This document shows positions 34,478-42,929 of a DNA stretch of 64,000 nt, in pieces. The stretch's first letter is position 1; every line of letters begins with the position of its first letter. The stretch is from Hadarchaeum sp964343275 (GTDB lineage Archaea; Hadarchaeota; Hadarchaeia; Hadarchaeales; Hadarchaeaceae). The translations under genes and the position numbers were made by a program. Under the pieces are notes generated by a model. That model saw only the letters and a program-made list of their open reading frames with translations, made no database searches and was not told where the DNA came from. The stretch is taken from NCBI GenBank assembly GCA_964343275.1, contig CAYFIY010000001.1, forward strand, positions 69,290 to 133,289, given 5' to 3'.

Positions 34478-35868
34478 TGTTTTTGTCTTCTACCTTTTTC
34501 CCCTAATTTGATTTTTGCCAATAGTAGTTTGGTGACAGCCCTTGGATTTGCTCGTCCCTTTGTGATCCTGATGACCTTTCCGGTCAAGTAATTCATGGCT
34601 TCCTTTCTCCCGTGGTTATAGTCCTCAACTGCCTTGGGGTTGTCTTTAATTACCTTGGTTATAGCCGCTCTTAGTTCTGATTGATTGAGAGGGCTGATCC
34701 CGATTTTTAGCAAAATTTCCTCTGGCTCGGATGGCTCTTTTGCGAGCTCACGGAGCAAGATTTCTCCCTGTTCAGGAGTCACCCGTTTTTTCTTGACCAT
34801 GCGGAGCAGTCCAGACAGCTGGGCCGGAGTGAACTTGATATCCGCAGCACGTAGCTTCATGTAATTCATAACTTTCTTCAACTTGGTTCTAAACCATGTG
34901 GCGGTTAGATCAGGGTCGACTTCTTCTGCCACCGCTTCGAATAGATCGGCTAGCTCCCGCTCGCTGACAATGACTTCAGCGGAAGCACGGGATATCCGGT
35001 ACTTTTCGATTAGACGCTGTTCTCTCAAGTGTGGTGGTTCAGCCATTTTGGATAGTGCAGTTTCTACTCTTCCCTTGTCCAAGGTTAGTGGAAAAATATC
35101 CGGGTCGGGAATGTATCGGTAATCCTCCTCAATCTCCTTGGTCCTCATGGGAACTGTGATCATCTGGCTTTCAAGAAACGCACGAGTTTCCCTAGCTACC
35201 GTCTCGCCACGCTTCATCTTCTCCTTCTGGCGGATTATTTCGTACTTCAGCGCCCGGTAGGCACCTTTTACCGAGTTTACGTTTTTAACCTCAACTCTAC
35301 CTCCTCCCTCAATTGAGACATTAACGTCGGCTCGCATCGCACCTCCCGCCTCGGGTCTAACTTTTCCCGTGTATTCCAAAACCATGGTGAGCATACGAAG
35401 GAAATTTCTAGCCTCCTCTGGAGACTTCATATCCGGCTCGGTCACGATCTCGACTAAGGGCACGCCGGATCGGTTGTAGTCCACCGTACCTGCTACTGGG
35501 TCGTATTGTCCTGGGTCCTCCTCTAGGTGTAGCTCCCGTATCTTAACTCCCAGCAGCATCCCGTCTCGCGCGATGGGTAAGCTCGTTCTCTGATACCCTG
35601 AAGGAAGATCCGGATAGTCATAATGTTTACGCTGGATATAGATTGTCTGGTCGGTGATGATTTTGCAACCGAGCATGAGTGCCATTTCGACCGCTGCCTC
35701 AACAGCTCGTTCATTCGGGGGGAGCGGCTTCGCCCCTGGAATCCCTGTGCAAATTGGACAGACATTGGTGTTGGGAGGAACATCTTGGTAGTTGGTCGAA
35801 GAATTGCAGTACATCTTGCGTTCGGTAGCTATTTGCTGATGAATCTCGAACCCTATTTTGATGTTCAT
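34474..35868 (-). CDS. gatB: Aspartyl/glutamyl-tRNA amidotransferase subunit B
   Basis: 464 residues. IGFEIHQQI, the zinc Cys pair MYCNSS with CPICTGIPG, LEEDPGQYDP, VDYNRSGVPLVEIVTEPD and the YRYIPDPD motif are all GatB signatures, with a YqeY-like helical tail. GatB is the kinase that activates mischarged Asp- or Glu-tRNA. Its ATG overlaps the gatA stop by four bases (ATGA). In archaea GatCAB normally makes Asn-tRNA(Asn), because GatDE handles Gln. Confidence 0.96.
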   Translation of the reverse strand: MNIKIGFEIHQQIATERKMYCNSSTNYQDVPPNTNVCPICTGIPGAKPLPPNERAVEAAVEMALMLGCKIITDQTIYIQRKHYDYPDLPSGYQRTSLPIARDGMLLGVKIRELHLEEDPGQYDPVAGTVDYNRSGVPLVEIVTEPDMKSPEEARNFLRMLTMVLEYTGKVRPEAGGAMRADVNVSIEGGGRVEVKNVNSVKGAYRALKYEIIRQKEKMKRGETVARETRAFLESQMITVPMRTKEIEEDYRYIPDPDIFPLTLDKGRVETALSKMAEPPHLREQRLIEKYRISRASAEVIVSERELADLFEAVAEEVDPDLTATWFRTKLKKVMNYMKLRAADIKFTPAQLSGLLRMVKKKRVTPEQGEILLRELAKEPSEPEEILLKIGISPLNQSELRAAITKVIKDNPKAVEDYNHGRKEAMNYLTGKVIRITKGRANPRAVTKLLLAKIKLGEKGRRQKH

Positions 35869-37238
35869 CTGGTGGTCTCCAAAGCGTGCATCACACGGAG
35901 TATTTCAAGTTCCCCAATAATCTTTCCTTGGACTTGAAGTCCTACTGGGATGCCATTGACTTCGCCCGCCTTTATCACCCCTGCACAGGTGCCAGCCAAG
36001 TTGGATGGTATGGTGAGGTAGTCATAAGCATACATTTCCATAGGTGTGAGTTTGGTTCTAATCTTGTGAGGCAGTTTTGGGACGGTTGGACCGACTATGG
36101 CGTCAACGTGTTCCAGCGCCGTCATCAGCTCTTTGCGTATAAGTGTCCTGACTTGTAGGGCTTTTTGGTAAAATTTTCCCCAGTACTCCTTCTGGCTGAT
36201 GTATCGCCCCCTTAGAATTCTTCGTAGTACCTCTTTACCGCAAGCGTCTTCGATGCGCTTTCCATACTTACGCCCGTCGAACTTTCTGGTCCCTGAGAAG
36301 AACTCAACGGAAACGATGAGATAGTATGCAAATAAACCGCGCTCGAGATTAGGAAGGCCTACTTCAACAACTTCGACTCCCAGATCCTTTAGTTTTTCAA
36401 TTTCCTTGTCGATTACTTGCATTACCGACGAGTCTGTAAGTTCCACGAACTTGGGACTGACCCCGACTCTCATGCCTTTAAGCTCGCTACCATCTAATTT
36501 CTCGGAGTAGTTTACCTTGGCAACATCAAGCATCACACACTCGTTCTGAGTTTTGCCTGCAATGGTTTCTAGCAAGAGGGCAGCTCCGACAACATCGGGC
36601 GCAAGTGGCCCTACTTGGTCCAAGCTCATCCCTAAATCGATTAACCCTTGCCTTGGTACTAACCCATAGGTAGGCTTGAGACCCACAACGCCACAGTGGC
36701 TTGCTGGGTTTCTAATCGAGCCTCCCGTATCGCTTCCCAAACACATGTCGCATAACCCCGCCGCGACCGCTGCTCCGGACCCGCTACTTGATCCCCCAGG
36801 GATGCGGCCAGAGGCCGCAGGATTATCCGTGGGTCCGAAGGCGCTGGTCTCGCCACTCGAACCACACGCGAATTCGTCCATGTTATTCATCCCTATGATA
36901 ATCCCCCCCTCCGCACGAACCCGCCTTACTACATCTGCGTCATATGTGGACACGTAATCATCCAAGGTGCGGGAGGCGCAGGTGGCCCTGAGTCCTTTGA
37001 CGTTGATATTCGATTTTATCCCGATTACGAGCCCAGCCAGCTTCCCGACGGGTTCACCCCTTTTAATCTTAACATCTATATCTTCGGCATCGACCATGGC
37101 GTTGGGGTTGAGTTCGATAAATGATTTGATCTTCTTATCTCGCTTTCCGATAAGCGCAAGAGAAGCCTCTACGTTTTCGGAGGCAGAGAGCTCTCCACTC
37201 CTAATCGCTGCTAGTTTGTCTACCGTTCTCTGAACCAT
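35865..37238 (-). CDS. gatA: Aspartyl/glutamyl-tRNA amidotransferase subunit A
   Basis: 457 residues of the amidase-signature family. The Ser-cisSer-Lys triad is visible: Lys in VIGIKSNINVKG, cis-Ser in GGSSSGSGAA and the nucleophile in GSDTGGSIRNPAS. It releases ammonia from glutamine and passes it to GatB. Overlaps with gatC (19 bases) and gatB (4 bases) show one translational unit. Confidence 0.96.
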   Translation of the reverse strand: MVQRTVDKLAAIRSGELSASENVEASLALIGKRDKKIKSFIELNPNAMVDAEDIDVKIKRGEPVGKLAGLVIGIKSNINVKGLRATCASRTLDDYVSTYDADVVRRVRAEGGIIIGMNNMDEFACGSSGETSAFGPTDNPAASGRIPGGSSSGSGAAVAAGLCDMCLGSDTGGSIRNPASHCGVVGLKPTYGLVPRQGLIDLGMSLDQVGPLAPDVVGAALLLETIAGKTQNECVMLDVAKVNYSEKLDGSELKGMRVGVSPKFVELTDSSVMQVIDKEIEKLKDLGVEVVEVGLPNLERGLFAYYLIVSVEFFSGTRKFDGRKYGKRIEDACGKEVLRRILRGRYISQKEYWGKFYQKALQVRTLIRKELMTALEHVDAIVGPTVPKLPHKIRTKLTPMEMYAYDYLTIPSNLAGTCAGVIKAGEVNGIPVGLQVQGKIIGELEILRVMHALETTR

Positions 37239-37480
37239 TTGGCTACCTCCACCTTGAGGCTGCCCTTTTCGTCGGAGCTGGGCATGTTGGAGATGAACCT
37301 CTCCCTGAATTCTAACTGCTTTGTTTCAGAAGTTGGTGCACCATCTGAGCGGACGATATTGTAGGCTTCTTGGCTGTAGTATGCTTCTTTTTGTTCGGGG
37401 AGGTTTTCCACTGATTTTATGAAGGATTTCACAATTTCCTCCGCGCTCCGCTCAATATCCTCAACTTTTTCGACCATCAC
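37220..37480 (-). CDS. gatC: Aspartyl/glutamyl-tRNA amidotransferase subunit C
   Basis: 86 residues. It is small and divergent, as GatC usually is, with an N-terminal helix (IERSAEEIVKSFIKSVENLP) and a C-terminal VEVAKWFRER. The family role is to clamp GatA to GatB. Identification rests mainly on position, as first gene of gatCAB with a 19-base overlap into gatA, and on size. The classical N-terminal LARL motif is not obvious. Confidence 0.8.
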   Translation of the reverse strand: MMVEKVEDIERSAEEIVKSFIKSVENLPEQKEAYYSQEAYNIVRSDGAPTSETKQLEFRERFISNMPSSDEKGSLKVEVAKWFRER

Positions 37481-37607
37481 ACCCCACTTGATATCTCCAC
37501 CGTTATATGAAAAGGTTAGTAATCAAATTTGGGCAACCCAGAAGAGCTTTGTAATATGTATTGAATGTGTTTAAGGTCAAAAAGAAAATTATAATTAATG
37601 ATGAGGC

Positions 37608-38636
37608 ATGAAAAAGATCGCTAAATTTTGGGAGAAGCTGCCGAACGGGAGAGTCCAATGCTTCCTTTGTCCATGGAAGTGCGTGATAGCTTCAGGCAGA
37701 TTGGGCGTGTGTAGGTCTAGAAAGAACGAAGACGGAAAGCTTCAAACTTTGGTCTACGGATCGATTGTTTCCATGGCTACCGACCCGATTGAAAAAAAGC
37801 CACTCTACCACTTCTGGCCTGGCACCGATGCCTTTTCTATAGCCGCCCCTGGATGTAACCTCAAATGTTTGCACTGTCAAAATTGGGCTATATCTCAAGT
37901 GAACGTTGAGGAGATTCCACACGAGAACGTTGCACCAGAGCGAATAATTGAGCTTGCCAAGCGCTATAATTGCCAAGGAATCGCCCACACATACAGTGAA
38001 CCTACTATTTGGACGGAATATATGATGGACGTGGGAAAACTTGCCCATCAGGAAGGATTGTATAACGTTTACGTGACCAACGGTTACACTAGTTTACGGG
38101 CTCTGGAGGAAATTGGACCTTATCTTAACGCTTCAAATGTAGACGTCAAGGCCTTTACCGACAGCTTCTACCAGAAGATATGCGGCGTGCGTAGCATTCG
38201 TCCAACTCTTGAAACCTGCGAATGGTTGGTTGAGCATGGTAAGCATCTAGAGGTGACCTACCTGATTATCCCTAGAAAGAACGACTCAAGCGATGAGATA
38301 AGGAACTTCACTCGCTGGGTTGTTAATGAGCTAAACACAGAAGTTCCGGTTCACTTCAGCCGGTTTTACCCGCAATATAAAATGGGAGATAGAGGAGCTA
38401 CACCTGTGGAGACTCTAGAGCGTGCTGTGGGAATCGCGAAGGGGGAGGGAGTTCGCTATGTGTACATCGGAAATGCCACAGGACACAAAGGGGACAGTAC
38501 ATACTGCCATAGCTGCGGGGAATTACTAATCGAGCGTTACGGGTTTGAAATTAGTCAATATACTCTCAAAGATAATAAGTGTCCTAAATGTGCTACAAAA
38601 ATTAATATAGTTGGAAAATATGTCTCGAAGAAATAG
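37608..38636 (+). CDS. AmmeMemoRadiSam system radical SAM enzyme
   Basis: 342 residues. An N-terminal Cys cluster (CFLCPWKC, CRSR) precedes the radical SAM motif APGCNLKCLHCQNW with Cys83, Cys87 and Cys90. GIAHTYSEPTIWTEY and VSYIGNATGH-like VYIGNATGHKGD follow, and the C-terminal zinc ribbon CHSCGELL with CPKCATK. It resembles pyruvate formate-lyase activases but belongs to the AmmeMemoRadiSam family found with Memo and AMMECR1 proteins, whose product is not established. Those partners are not in the window. Confidence 0.88.
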   Translation: MKKIAKFWEKLPNGRVQCFLCPWKCVIASGRLGVCRSRKNEDGKLQTLVYGSIVSMATDPIEKKPLYHFWPGTDAFSIAAPGCNLKCLHCQNWAISQVNVEEIPHENVAPERIIELAKRYNCQGIAHTYSEPTIWTEYMMDVGKLAHQEGLYNVYVTNGYTSLRALEEIGPYLNASNVDVKAFTDSFYQKICGVRSIRPTLETCEWLVEHGKHLEVTYLIIPRKNDSSDEIRNFTRWVVNELNTEVPVHFSRFYPQYKMGDRGATPVETLERAVGIAKGEGVRYVYIGNATGHKGDSTYCHSCGELLIERYGFEISQYTLKDNKCPKCATKINIVGKYVSKK

Positions 38637-38637
38637 T

Positions 38638-39987
38638 TTACTTGAACTTCCTTACGGCTGCCCTCAGCTCTTTCATACCTAGCTTTCCAAGCTCTTTTGC
38701 CCGCTCCTCTGAAACAGCTTCAGCGAAGCATCGGAATATCGGTTCAGTTCCGGAAGGTCTCAGCAAGAGCCAGCCATCATCGAAATTCACCCTTAGGCCG
38801 TCTGTCCGGTCCAATCTGTAATCTGAGAATTTTTGGCCGATGTTTTTTAGTATCTTCTTTTTGAGCTCGTTTGGGCACTTAATCCTCAGTTTTATTTGAG
38901 AGTAGGTAGGAAGGGTCAGGTTCAATTCAGAAGTTTTCATGTTAGCTCGATCAAGTGCCTCAATGAACTGCGCAGCTGTCATAATCCCGTCCCTGCAGAG
39001 TAGCCAATCTGGGAATATCACACCGCCGTTTTCCTCCCCCCCTATATGGCCACCACCATTGCGAAATTCCTCTATTAGCTCTGGTTCGCCAACCCGTGTT
39101 CGTACGACTTTGCCTTTCAGCTTCGAAGCCACGTCGTCGAGCACGGAACTTGTTGCAACCGTAGTTAATATCATGGGGTGGCGTCTTCCATGGAGATAAT
39201 GAAGCGCCACAAGGGCAAAGACTCTGTCCCCGCTTAAGATTCCGCCCCGTTCATCAACGATGATAGTCCTGTCCGCGTCACCATCATGTGCTATCCCCAA
39301 ATCGGCTCTGGAGTTTACCACTGTTTTCGCGAGTTCTCCAAGATTCTCGGGAACTGTTTCGAGCTTTCTCCCAGGGAAGGTGCCGTCAAGCTGGCTGTTC
39401 ATCGATATTACATCACAACCGAGTTCCCCGAGTAGGTGCGGGGTCACTAGGTTGCCGACTGCATTTGCGCAGTCCACCACCACCCTGGGTCTCCGTCTGA
39501 ACTTGGGTACCCTTTTCCGGAGAGCTTCGGTGTAAGGAACTATTGTCTCAGACTCCTTAACGCGTCCTATGTCGCGCCAGTTAGTCATATTTGATATTTT
39601 GGAGACGATGCGCTCTATTTCAGTTTCCTGTCTCCGTTGAAAACCTGCTCCTTCGCTGTCCCAGAACTTGATTCCATTGTACTCAGGGGGATTGTGCGAG
39701 GCTGTGATCATGACGCCTGCATCGCAGGAGAAGTGTTTGGTGGCAAACGAGAGGACGGGCGTAGGGATTAGGCCCAGTTTCAGGGCTTGACAACCGCCAG
39801 CTGTCAGGCCAGCTATTAACGCGTGTTCGATCATCATGCCGGAGGTTCGGTTATCCCTACCTACAGCTATTCTCCCGCTGCCCCTCAGATGGACAGCTAG
39901 TGCCAGTCCGAGCTCAAGCGCTAGTTGTGGAGTTAGATCTTCGTTCGCGACGCCTCGAATCCCAAATGTGCCGAAAAGCTTTGGCAT
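38638..39987 (-). CDS. glmM: Phosphoglucosamine/phosphohexose mutase
   Basis: 449 residues of the alpha-D-phosphohexomutase family: GTFGIRGVANEDLTP, active Ser in ITASHNPPEYNGIKF, the metal loop HDGDADRTI, EENGGVIFPDW and the phosphate-binding RPSGTEPIFR. Archaeal members act on glucosamine, glucose or mannose phosphates. GlmM for UDP-GlcNAc is the likeliest call, but glucose- or mannose-phosphate supply to the adjoining glycan genes is possible. Its start is 58 bases from the divergent tRNA gene. Confidence 0.9.
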   Translation of the reverse strand: MPKLFGTFGIRGVANEDLTPQLALELGLALAVHLRGSGRIAVGRDNRTSGMMIEHALIAGLTAGGCQALKLGLIPTPVLSFATKHFSCDAGVMITASHNPPEYNGIKFWDSEGAGFQRRQETEIERIVSKISNMTNWRDIGRVKESETIVPYTEALRKRVPKFRRRPRVVVDCANAVGNLVTPHLLGELGCDVISMNSQLDGTFPGRKLETVPENLGELAKTVVNSRADLGIAHDGDADRTIIVDERGGILSGDRVFALVALHYLHGRRHPMILTTVATSSVLDDVASKLKGKVVRTRVGEPELIEEFRNGGGHIGGEENGGVIFPDWLLCRDGIMTAAQFIEALDRANMKTSELNLTLPTYSQIKLRIKCPNELKKKILKNIGQKFSDYRLDRTDGLRVNFDDGWLLLRPSGTEPIFRCFAEAVSEERAKELGKLGMKELRAAVRKFK

Positions 39988-40076
39988 GATTCACTAGCTT
40001 CTAATTGTCGCACACGATATTAAATCGTGGCGTATTAATTAACTCGGGCCCGTGGCCAAACCAGGATAAGGCGGCA

Positions 40077-40093
40077 AGTGGAAACACCCGCAA
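40077..40093 (+). other. Non-canonical tRNA intron at 29/30
   Basis: 17 bases inside the anticodon stem of tRNA-Arg(UCU). The three-base bulges are 40075-40077 and 40092-40094, separated by the four-bp central helix GCGG/CCGC, which is the strict archaeal splicing-endonuclease substrate. Cleavage after the second bulge base gives exactly the exons needed for a five-bp anticodon stem. Confidence 0.88.
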
Positions 40094-40101
40094 GCCTTCT
40101 A

Positions 40102-40114
40102 TCCAATCGAGGAT
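40102..40114 (+). other. 13-base canonical tRNA intron at 37/38
   Basis: Removing these 13 bases leaves the loop CTTCTAA. The splicing element is relaxed: CTTC (40096-40099) pairs with GAGG (40109-40112), with the 5' cut in the nine-base loop and the 3' cut in the bulge 40113-40115. That is a bulge-helix-loop form. The intron is very short for archaea. Confidence 0.85.
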
Positions 40115-40228
40115 AGCTGCAGATCGTGGGTTCGAATCCCACCGGGCCCGTTACTCTGGATCTTGTAGTTTATCTTTATGCTTTAGTCTACCATATTTTA
40201 AGGCTCGGAGAATATTGTAGGGGATAAA

Positions 40229-41113
40229 ACGGCAAAAATAAGCATTATAGGCAGCGGTGTCGTGGGTACAATAACTGGCAGGGGTCTCAAGAAGTTAGGC
40301 AACAAATTGGTATTTTTTGATATTAGTGAAAAAAAGGCAAAGGCGCTCAGTAGATTAGGACTCCACGTCGTTGTCGATATTTCTGAAGCGGTGGAAAACT
40401 CCGAAATATCTCTAATAACTGTGCCCACCCCTACCAACGGTGGAAAAATTGACCTGAGTTACATCAAGGCAGCTATCCAAGGATTAGGTAATAGTCTGAG
40501 GCGCAAGGACAGTTACCATTTAGTGGTGGTAAAAAGTACGGTTGTTCCAACCACTACTGAAAAGGTTGTCATCCCCTTGTTGGAGAGGAGTTCCGGTAAA
40601 AAGGTCGGGAAGGCTATTGGTGTTTGTGTGAACCCAGAGTTTCTCACTGAGATTCAAAAATCTTGGACCGATGACAAGGAATTCACGAGAGACTTCTTTA
40701 GCGAGGAGAGAATCATAATTGGTGAGGTCGACAAGAAATCTGGCGATATCATTCAGAAATTGTACAAGCCATTGAAAGTCCCCATTTTTCGAACTAGTTT
40801 GAGGACGGCCGAGATGATAAAGTATGCCAGTAATTGCGCTTTGGCTAGTCGTATCTCCTACTGGAACGAAATCTTTTACATATGCAAAAAGATTGGTGTG
40901 GATTCTAATTCCGTGGCTCAGTTAGTTGGTCTCGACCAACGGATAGGAAAATACGGAACAATCCACGGTAAGGCTTTCGGGGGGAAATGCCTTCCAAAGG
41001 ACTTGGATGCATTTATAGCCTTTTCGAACGAAATCGGATATAAACCAAAACTCCTACAAGCTGTTGCCAAAATAAATAAGAAAATCAGGAAAGATATAGG
41101 GGTTAGGGACTAG
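40229..41113 (+). CDS. Short UDP-glucose/GDP-mannose dehydrogenase, ACG start suspected
   Basis: About 294 residues. The Rossmann opening is KISIIGSGVVG, then VPTPTNGGKIDLS, VKSTVVPTTTEK, NPEFLTE and the catalytic Cys254 in AFGGKCLPKDLDAF. UDP-glucose is probably oxidised to UDP-glucuronate. The family's C-terminal nucleotide-sugar domain is missing; the protein stops after the central helical domain and galU follows eight bases later. No ATG, GTG or TTG lies between the in-frame stop at 40199 and the Rossmann glycines. ACG at 40229 gives MAKISIIGSGVV, with AGGGG at 40219-40223 ahead. The GTG at 40262 would cut off the NAD-binding loop. Confidence 0.8.
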   Translation, partial: TAKISIIGSGVVGTITGRGLKKLGNKLVFFDISEKKAKALSRLGLHVVVDISEAVENSEISLITVPTPTNGGKIDLSYIKAAIQGLGNSLRRKDSYHLVVVKSTVVPTTTEKVVIPLLERSSGKKVGKAIGVCVNPEFLTEIQKSWTDDKEFTRDFFSEERIIIGEVDKKSGDIIQKLYKPLKVPIFRTSLRTAEMIKYASNCALASRISYWNEIFYICKKIGVDSNSVAQLVGLDQRIGKYGTIHGKAFGGKCLPKDLDAFIAFSNEIGYKPKLLQAVAKINKKIRKDIGVRD

Positions 41114-41121
41114 GTGGCTGC

Positions 41122-41973
41122 ATGAAAGTAATCATCCCTGCTGCCGGTATGGGGACAAGACTCCTTCCCGCGACCAAGGAGCAACCGAAGGAGATGTTGC
41201 CTCTTTTTGCCAAAACAAAGGGAGGACAACATAGCTTGAAGCCCCTGCTGCAGCTCGTCTTCGAGCAGCTCTACAGCGTGGGGTTTCGCGAGTTTTACTT
41301 CATCATAGGGAGAGAAAAGCGGGCCATAGAGGATCATTTCACACCTGAGTATGAATATGTGGAAATGCTCGAGCGCAAGAGGAAAAATGAACTGGCTGGC
41401 GAGTTGCGGAACTTCTACGATAAGATAGAAGGTTCTAAGATAGTCTGGGTCAACCAGCCGGAGCCAAGAGGATTCGGCGATGCCGTGTTAAGGGCGGCAC
41501 ATTTCGTTCGCGATGAGCCCGTGTTCGTTCACGCAGGCGACACCTTTGTTGTATCCGAACGAGATCGACATCTTCGGGAGTTAATCAAAACTCATAAAAA
41601 TCTAGACGCTTCTATGACTTGTCTTTTACGTGAAGTTGGGGATCCGAGGCAGTTTGGCGTGGCGGAGGTTGAAAGGATCAAGGGGGATGTCTTTAAGCTA
41701 AATAGATTAGTTGAAAAACCAACAAAACCGAAGACCAATCTAGCCATAATGCCTATTTACATCTTTGCTCCCGTCATTTTCAAGGCGCTGAACGAGGTAC
41801 GTCCAGGAAAGGGCAACGAGATTCAATTGACAGATGGCATGCAAAAGCTCATTAAAATGGGTCTAGGCACATATGCTCTCAAGATGCGTTCTAATGATAT
41901 TTGGTTAGACATCGGCACCATCGAAACATATTGGGATGCCTTAAAAGCTTCTTTTGACCACTTTGTTAGGTGA
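41122..41973 (+). CDS. galU: UTP-glucose-1-phosphate uridylyltransferase
   Basis: 283 residues with IIPAAGMGTRLLPATKEQPKEMLPL, the FIIGREKRAIEDHF block, VNQPEPRGFGDAVLRA and EKPTKPKTNLAIMPIYIF, all GalU features. It makes UDP-glucose from UTP and glucose 1-phosphate. It sits between a UDP-glucose dehydrogenase and a UDP-glucuronate decarboxylase-like gene, so the three would convert glucose 1-phosphate into UDP-xylose. Confidence 0.93.
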   Translation: MKVIIPAAGMGTRLLPATKEQPKEMLPLFAKTKGGQHSLKPLLQLVFEQLYSVGFREFYFIIGREKRAIEDHFTPEYEYVEMLERKRKNELAGELRNFYDKIEGSKIVWVNQPEPRGFGDAVLRAAHFVRDEPVFVHAGDTFVVSERDRHLRELIKTHKNLDASMTCLLREVGDPRQFGVAEVERIKGDVFKLNRLVEKPTKPKTNLAIMPIYIFAPVIFKALNEVRPGKGNEIQLTDGMQKLIKMGLGTYALKMRSNDIWLDIGTIETYWDALKASFDHFVR

Positions 41974-41977
41974 GAAA

Positions 41978-42922
41978 TTGAAATTAAATAAATTAGCCTT
42001 GGTCACAGGTGGGGCGGGTTTTGTAGGATCATGGCTATGCGATCGACTTCTTGAGATGGGTTTACATGTAATATGTGTGGACAACCTTGCTTCGGGAAAC
42101 AGGCGAAATATAGCCAACCTCTTTACAAACAAAAAGTTCAAGTTCGTGGAGTACGATGTAACAAAACCGATGAATATACGGGGCGCTGTAAACTACGTTT
42201 TTAATCTGGCGTCTCGAGCCTCACCGGTAGACTTTAAGAAATATGCGATTGATATTTTGCTGGCTAATTCTACTGGGACTCGAAATGCGCTGGAATTAGC
42301 TAGGCAAAAGAAGGCAAGACTTCTGTTGGCTTCTTCTTCCGAGGTGTATGGGGATCCTCTCGAACATCCTCAAAAGGAGGAGTATAGAGGGAACGTCAGT
42401 ACCACTGGTCCAAGATCACCCTACGATGAAGCAAAGCGGTTTGGAGAGGCGCTTGCATCCGCTTATCATAAGACTCATGGGATGGACATCAGAATCGCCC
42501 GTATCTTTAACACCTATGGGCCTAGGATGAGAAATGATGATGGACGGGTAATCCCAAATTTTATCACACAAGCTCTGAAAGGACGACCAATTACCGTTTA
42601 CGGGGATGGCTCCCAGACTAGGTCTTTTTGCTATATCGATGATCTGATTGATGGAATTTCGAAACTAATGTTTGTGGATGGATTGGGTGGCGAAGTGGTT
42701 AACTTGGGAAATCCAGATGAAATCAACGTCTTAGAGGTAGCAAAACTTGTAAAAAAATTAACTGGTTCAACGTCAAAAATAGTTTTTAAACATTTACCCC
42801 AGGATGATCCCATTCGTAGAAGGCCAGAGCTATCTAGGGCCAAGAGACTTTTTGGTTGGAAACCTGCTGTATCGTTAGTGGAGGGGCTTGGAAAAACTAT
42901 AGAGTACTCTCAAATGAAGTGA
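41978..42922 (+). CDS. UDP-glucuronate decarboxylase-like (UDP-xylose synthase) SDR
   Basis: About 314 residues of the extended SDR family: VTGGAGFVGSWL, NLASRASPVDFKKYAIDIL, SSSEVYGDPLEHPQKEEYRG and the Tyr-x3-Lys in SPYDEAKRFGE, then IARIFNTYGPRMRNDDGRV. The PLEHPQ and YGPRM-DDGRV blocks are those of UXS enzymes. UDP-glucuronate would become UDP-xylose. A TTG at 41978 preceded by AGGTGAG at 41968-41974 gives MKLNKLALVTGG; the TTG at 41954 inside galU is less likely. Confidence 0.82.
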   Translation: MKLNKLALVTGGAGFVGSWLCDRLLEMGLHVICVDNLASGNRRNIANLFTNKKFKFVEYDVTKPMNIRGAVNYVFNLASRASPVDFKKYAIDILLANSTGTRNALELARQKKARLLLASSSEVYGDPLEHPQKEEYRGNVSTTGPRSPYDEAKRFGEALASAYHKTHGMDIRIARIFNTYGPRMRNDDGRVIPNFITQALKGRPITVYGDGSQTRSFCYIDDLIDGISKLMFVDGLGGEVVNLGNPDEINVLEVAKLVKKLTGSTSKIVFKHLPQDDPIRRRPELSRAKRLFGWKPAVSLVEGLGKTIEYSQMK

Positions 42923-42929
42923 AATTACT

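Larger units (their letters stand above)
40046..40150 (+). tRNA. tRNA-Arg(UCU) with two introns
   Basis: Acceptor GGGCCCG (40046-40052) pairs with CGGGCCC (40143-40149), discriminator G150, no encoded CCA. The D-arm is GCC/GGC (40055-57, 40070-72) and the T-arm GTGGG-TTCGAAT-CCCAC (40126-40142). The anticodon stem GCAGC/GCTGC and loop CTTCTAA form only after removing 40077-40093 (17 bases, between positions 29 and 30) and 40102-40114 (13 bases, position 37/38). The first intron makes a strict bulge-helix-bulge: GCGG 40071-74 with CCGC 40088-91, inner GTG-GAAA-CAC. The second gives a four-bp helix (40096-99 with 40109-112) closed by a loop. Spliced, it is a perfect tRNA with anticodon TCT. Confidence 0.93.

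Noticed and set aside
40105..40112. Ser(CGA) anticodon with a long variable arm in the tRNA at 40.05 kb
   Set aside because: CTATCC/GGATAG makes a hairpin, but no normal anticodon stem can then be formed. The two-intron Arg(UCU) model satisfies every stem and both splice motifs.
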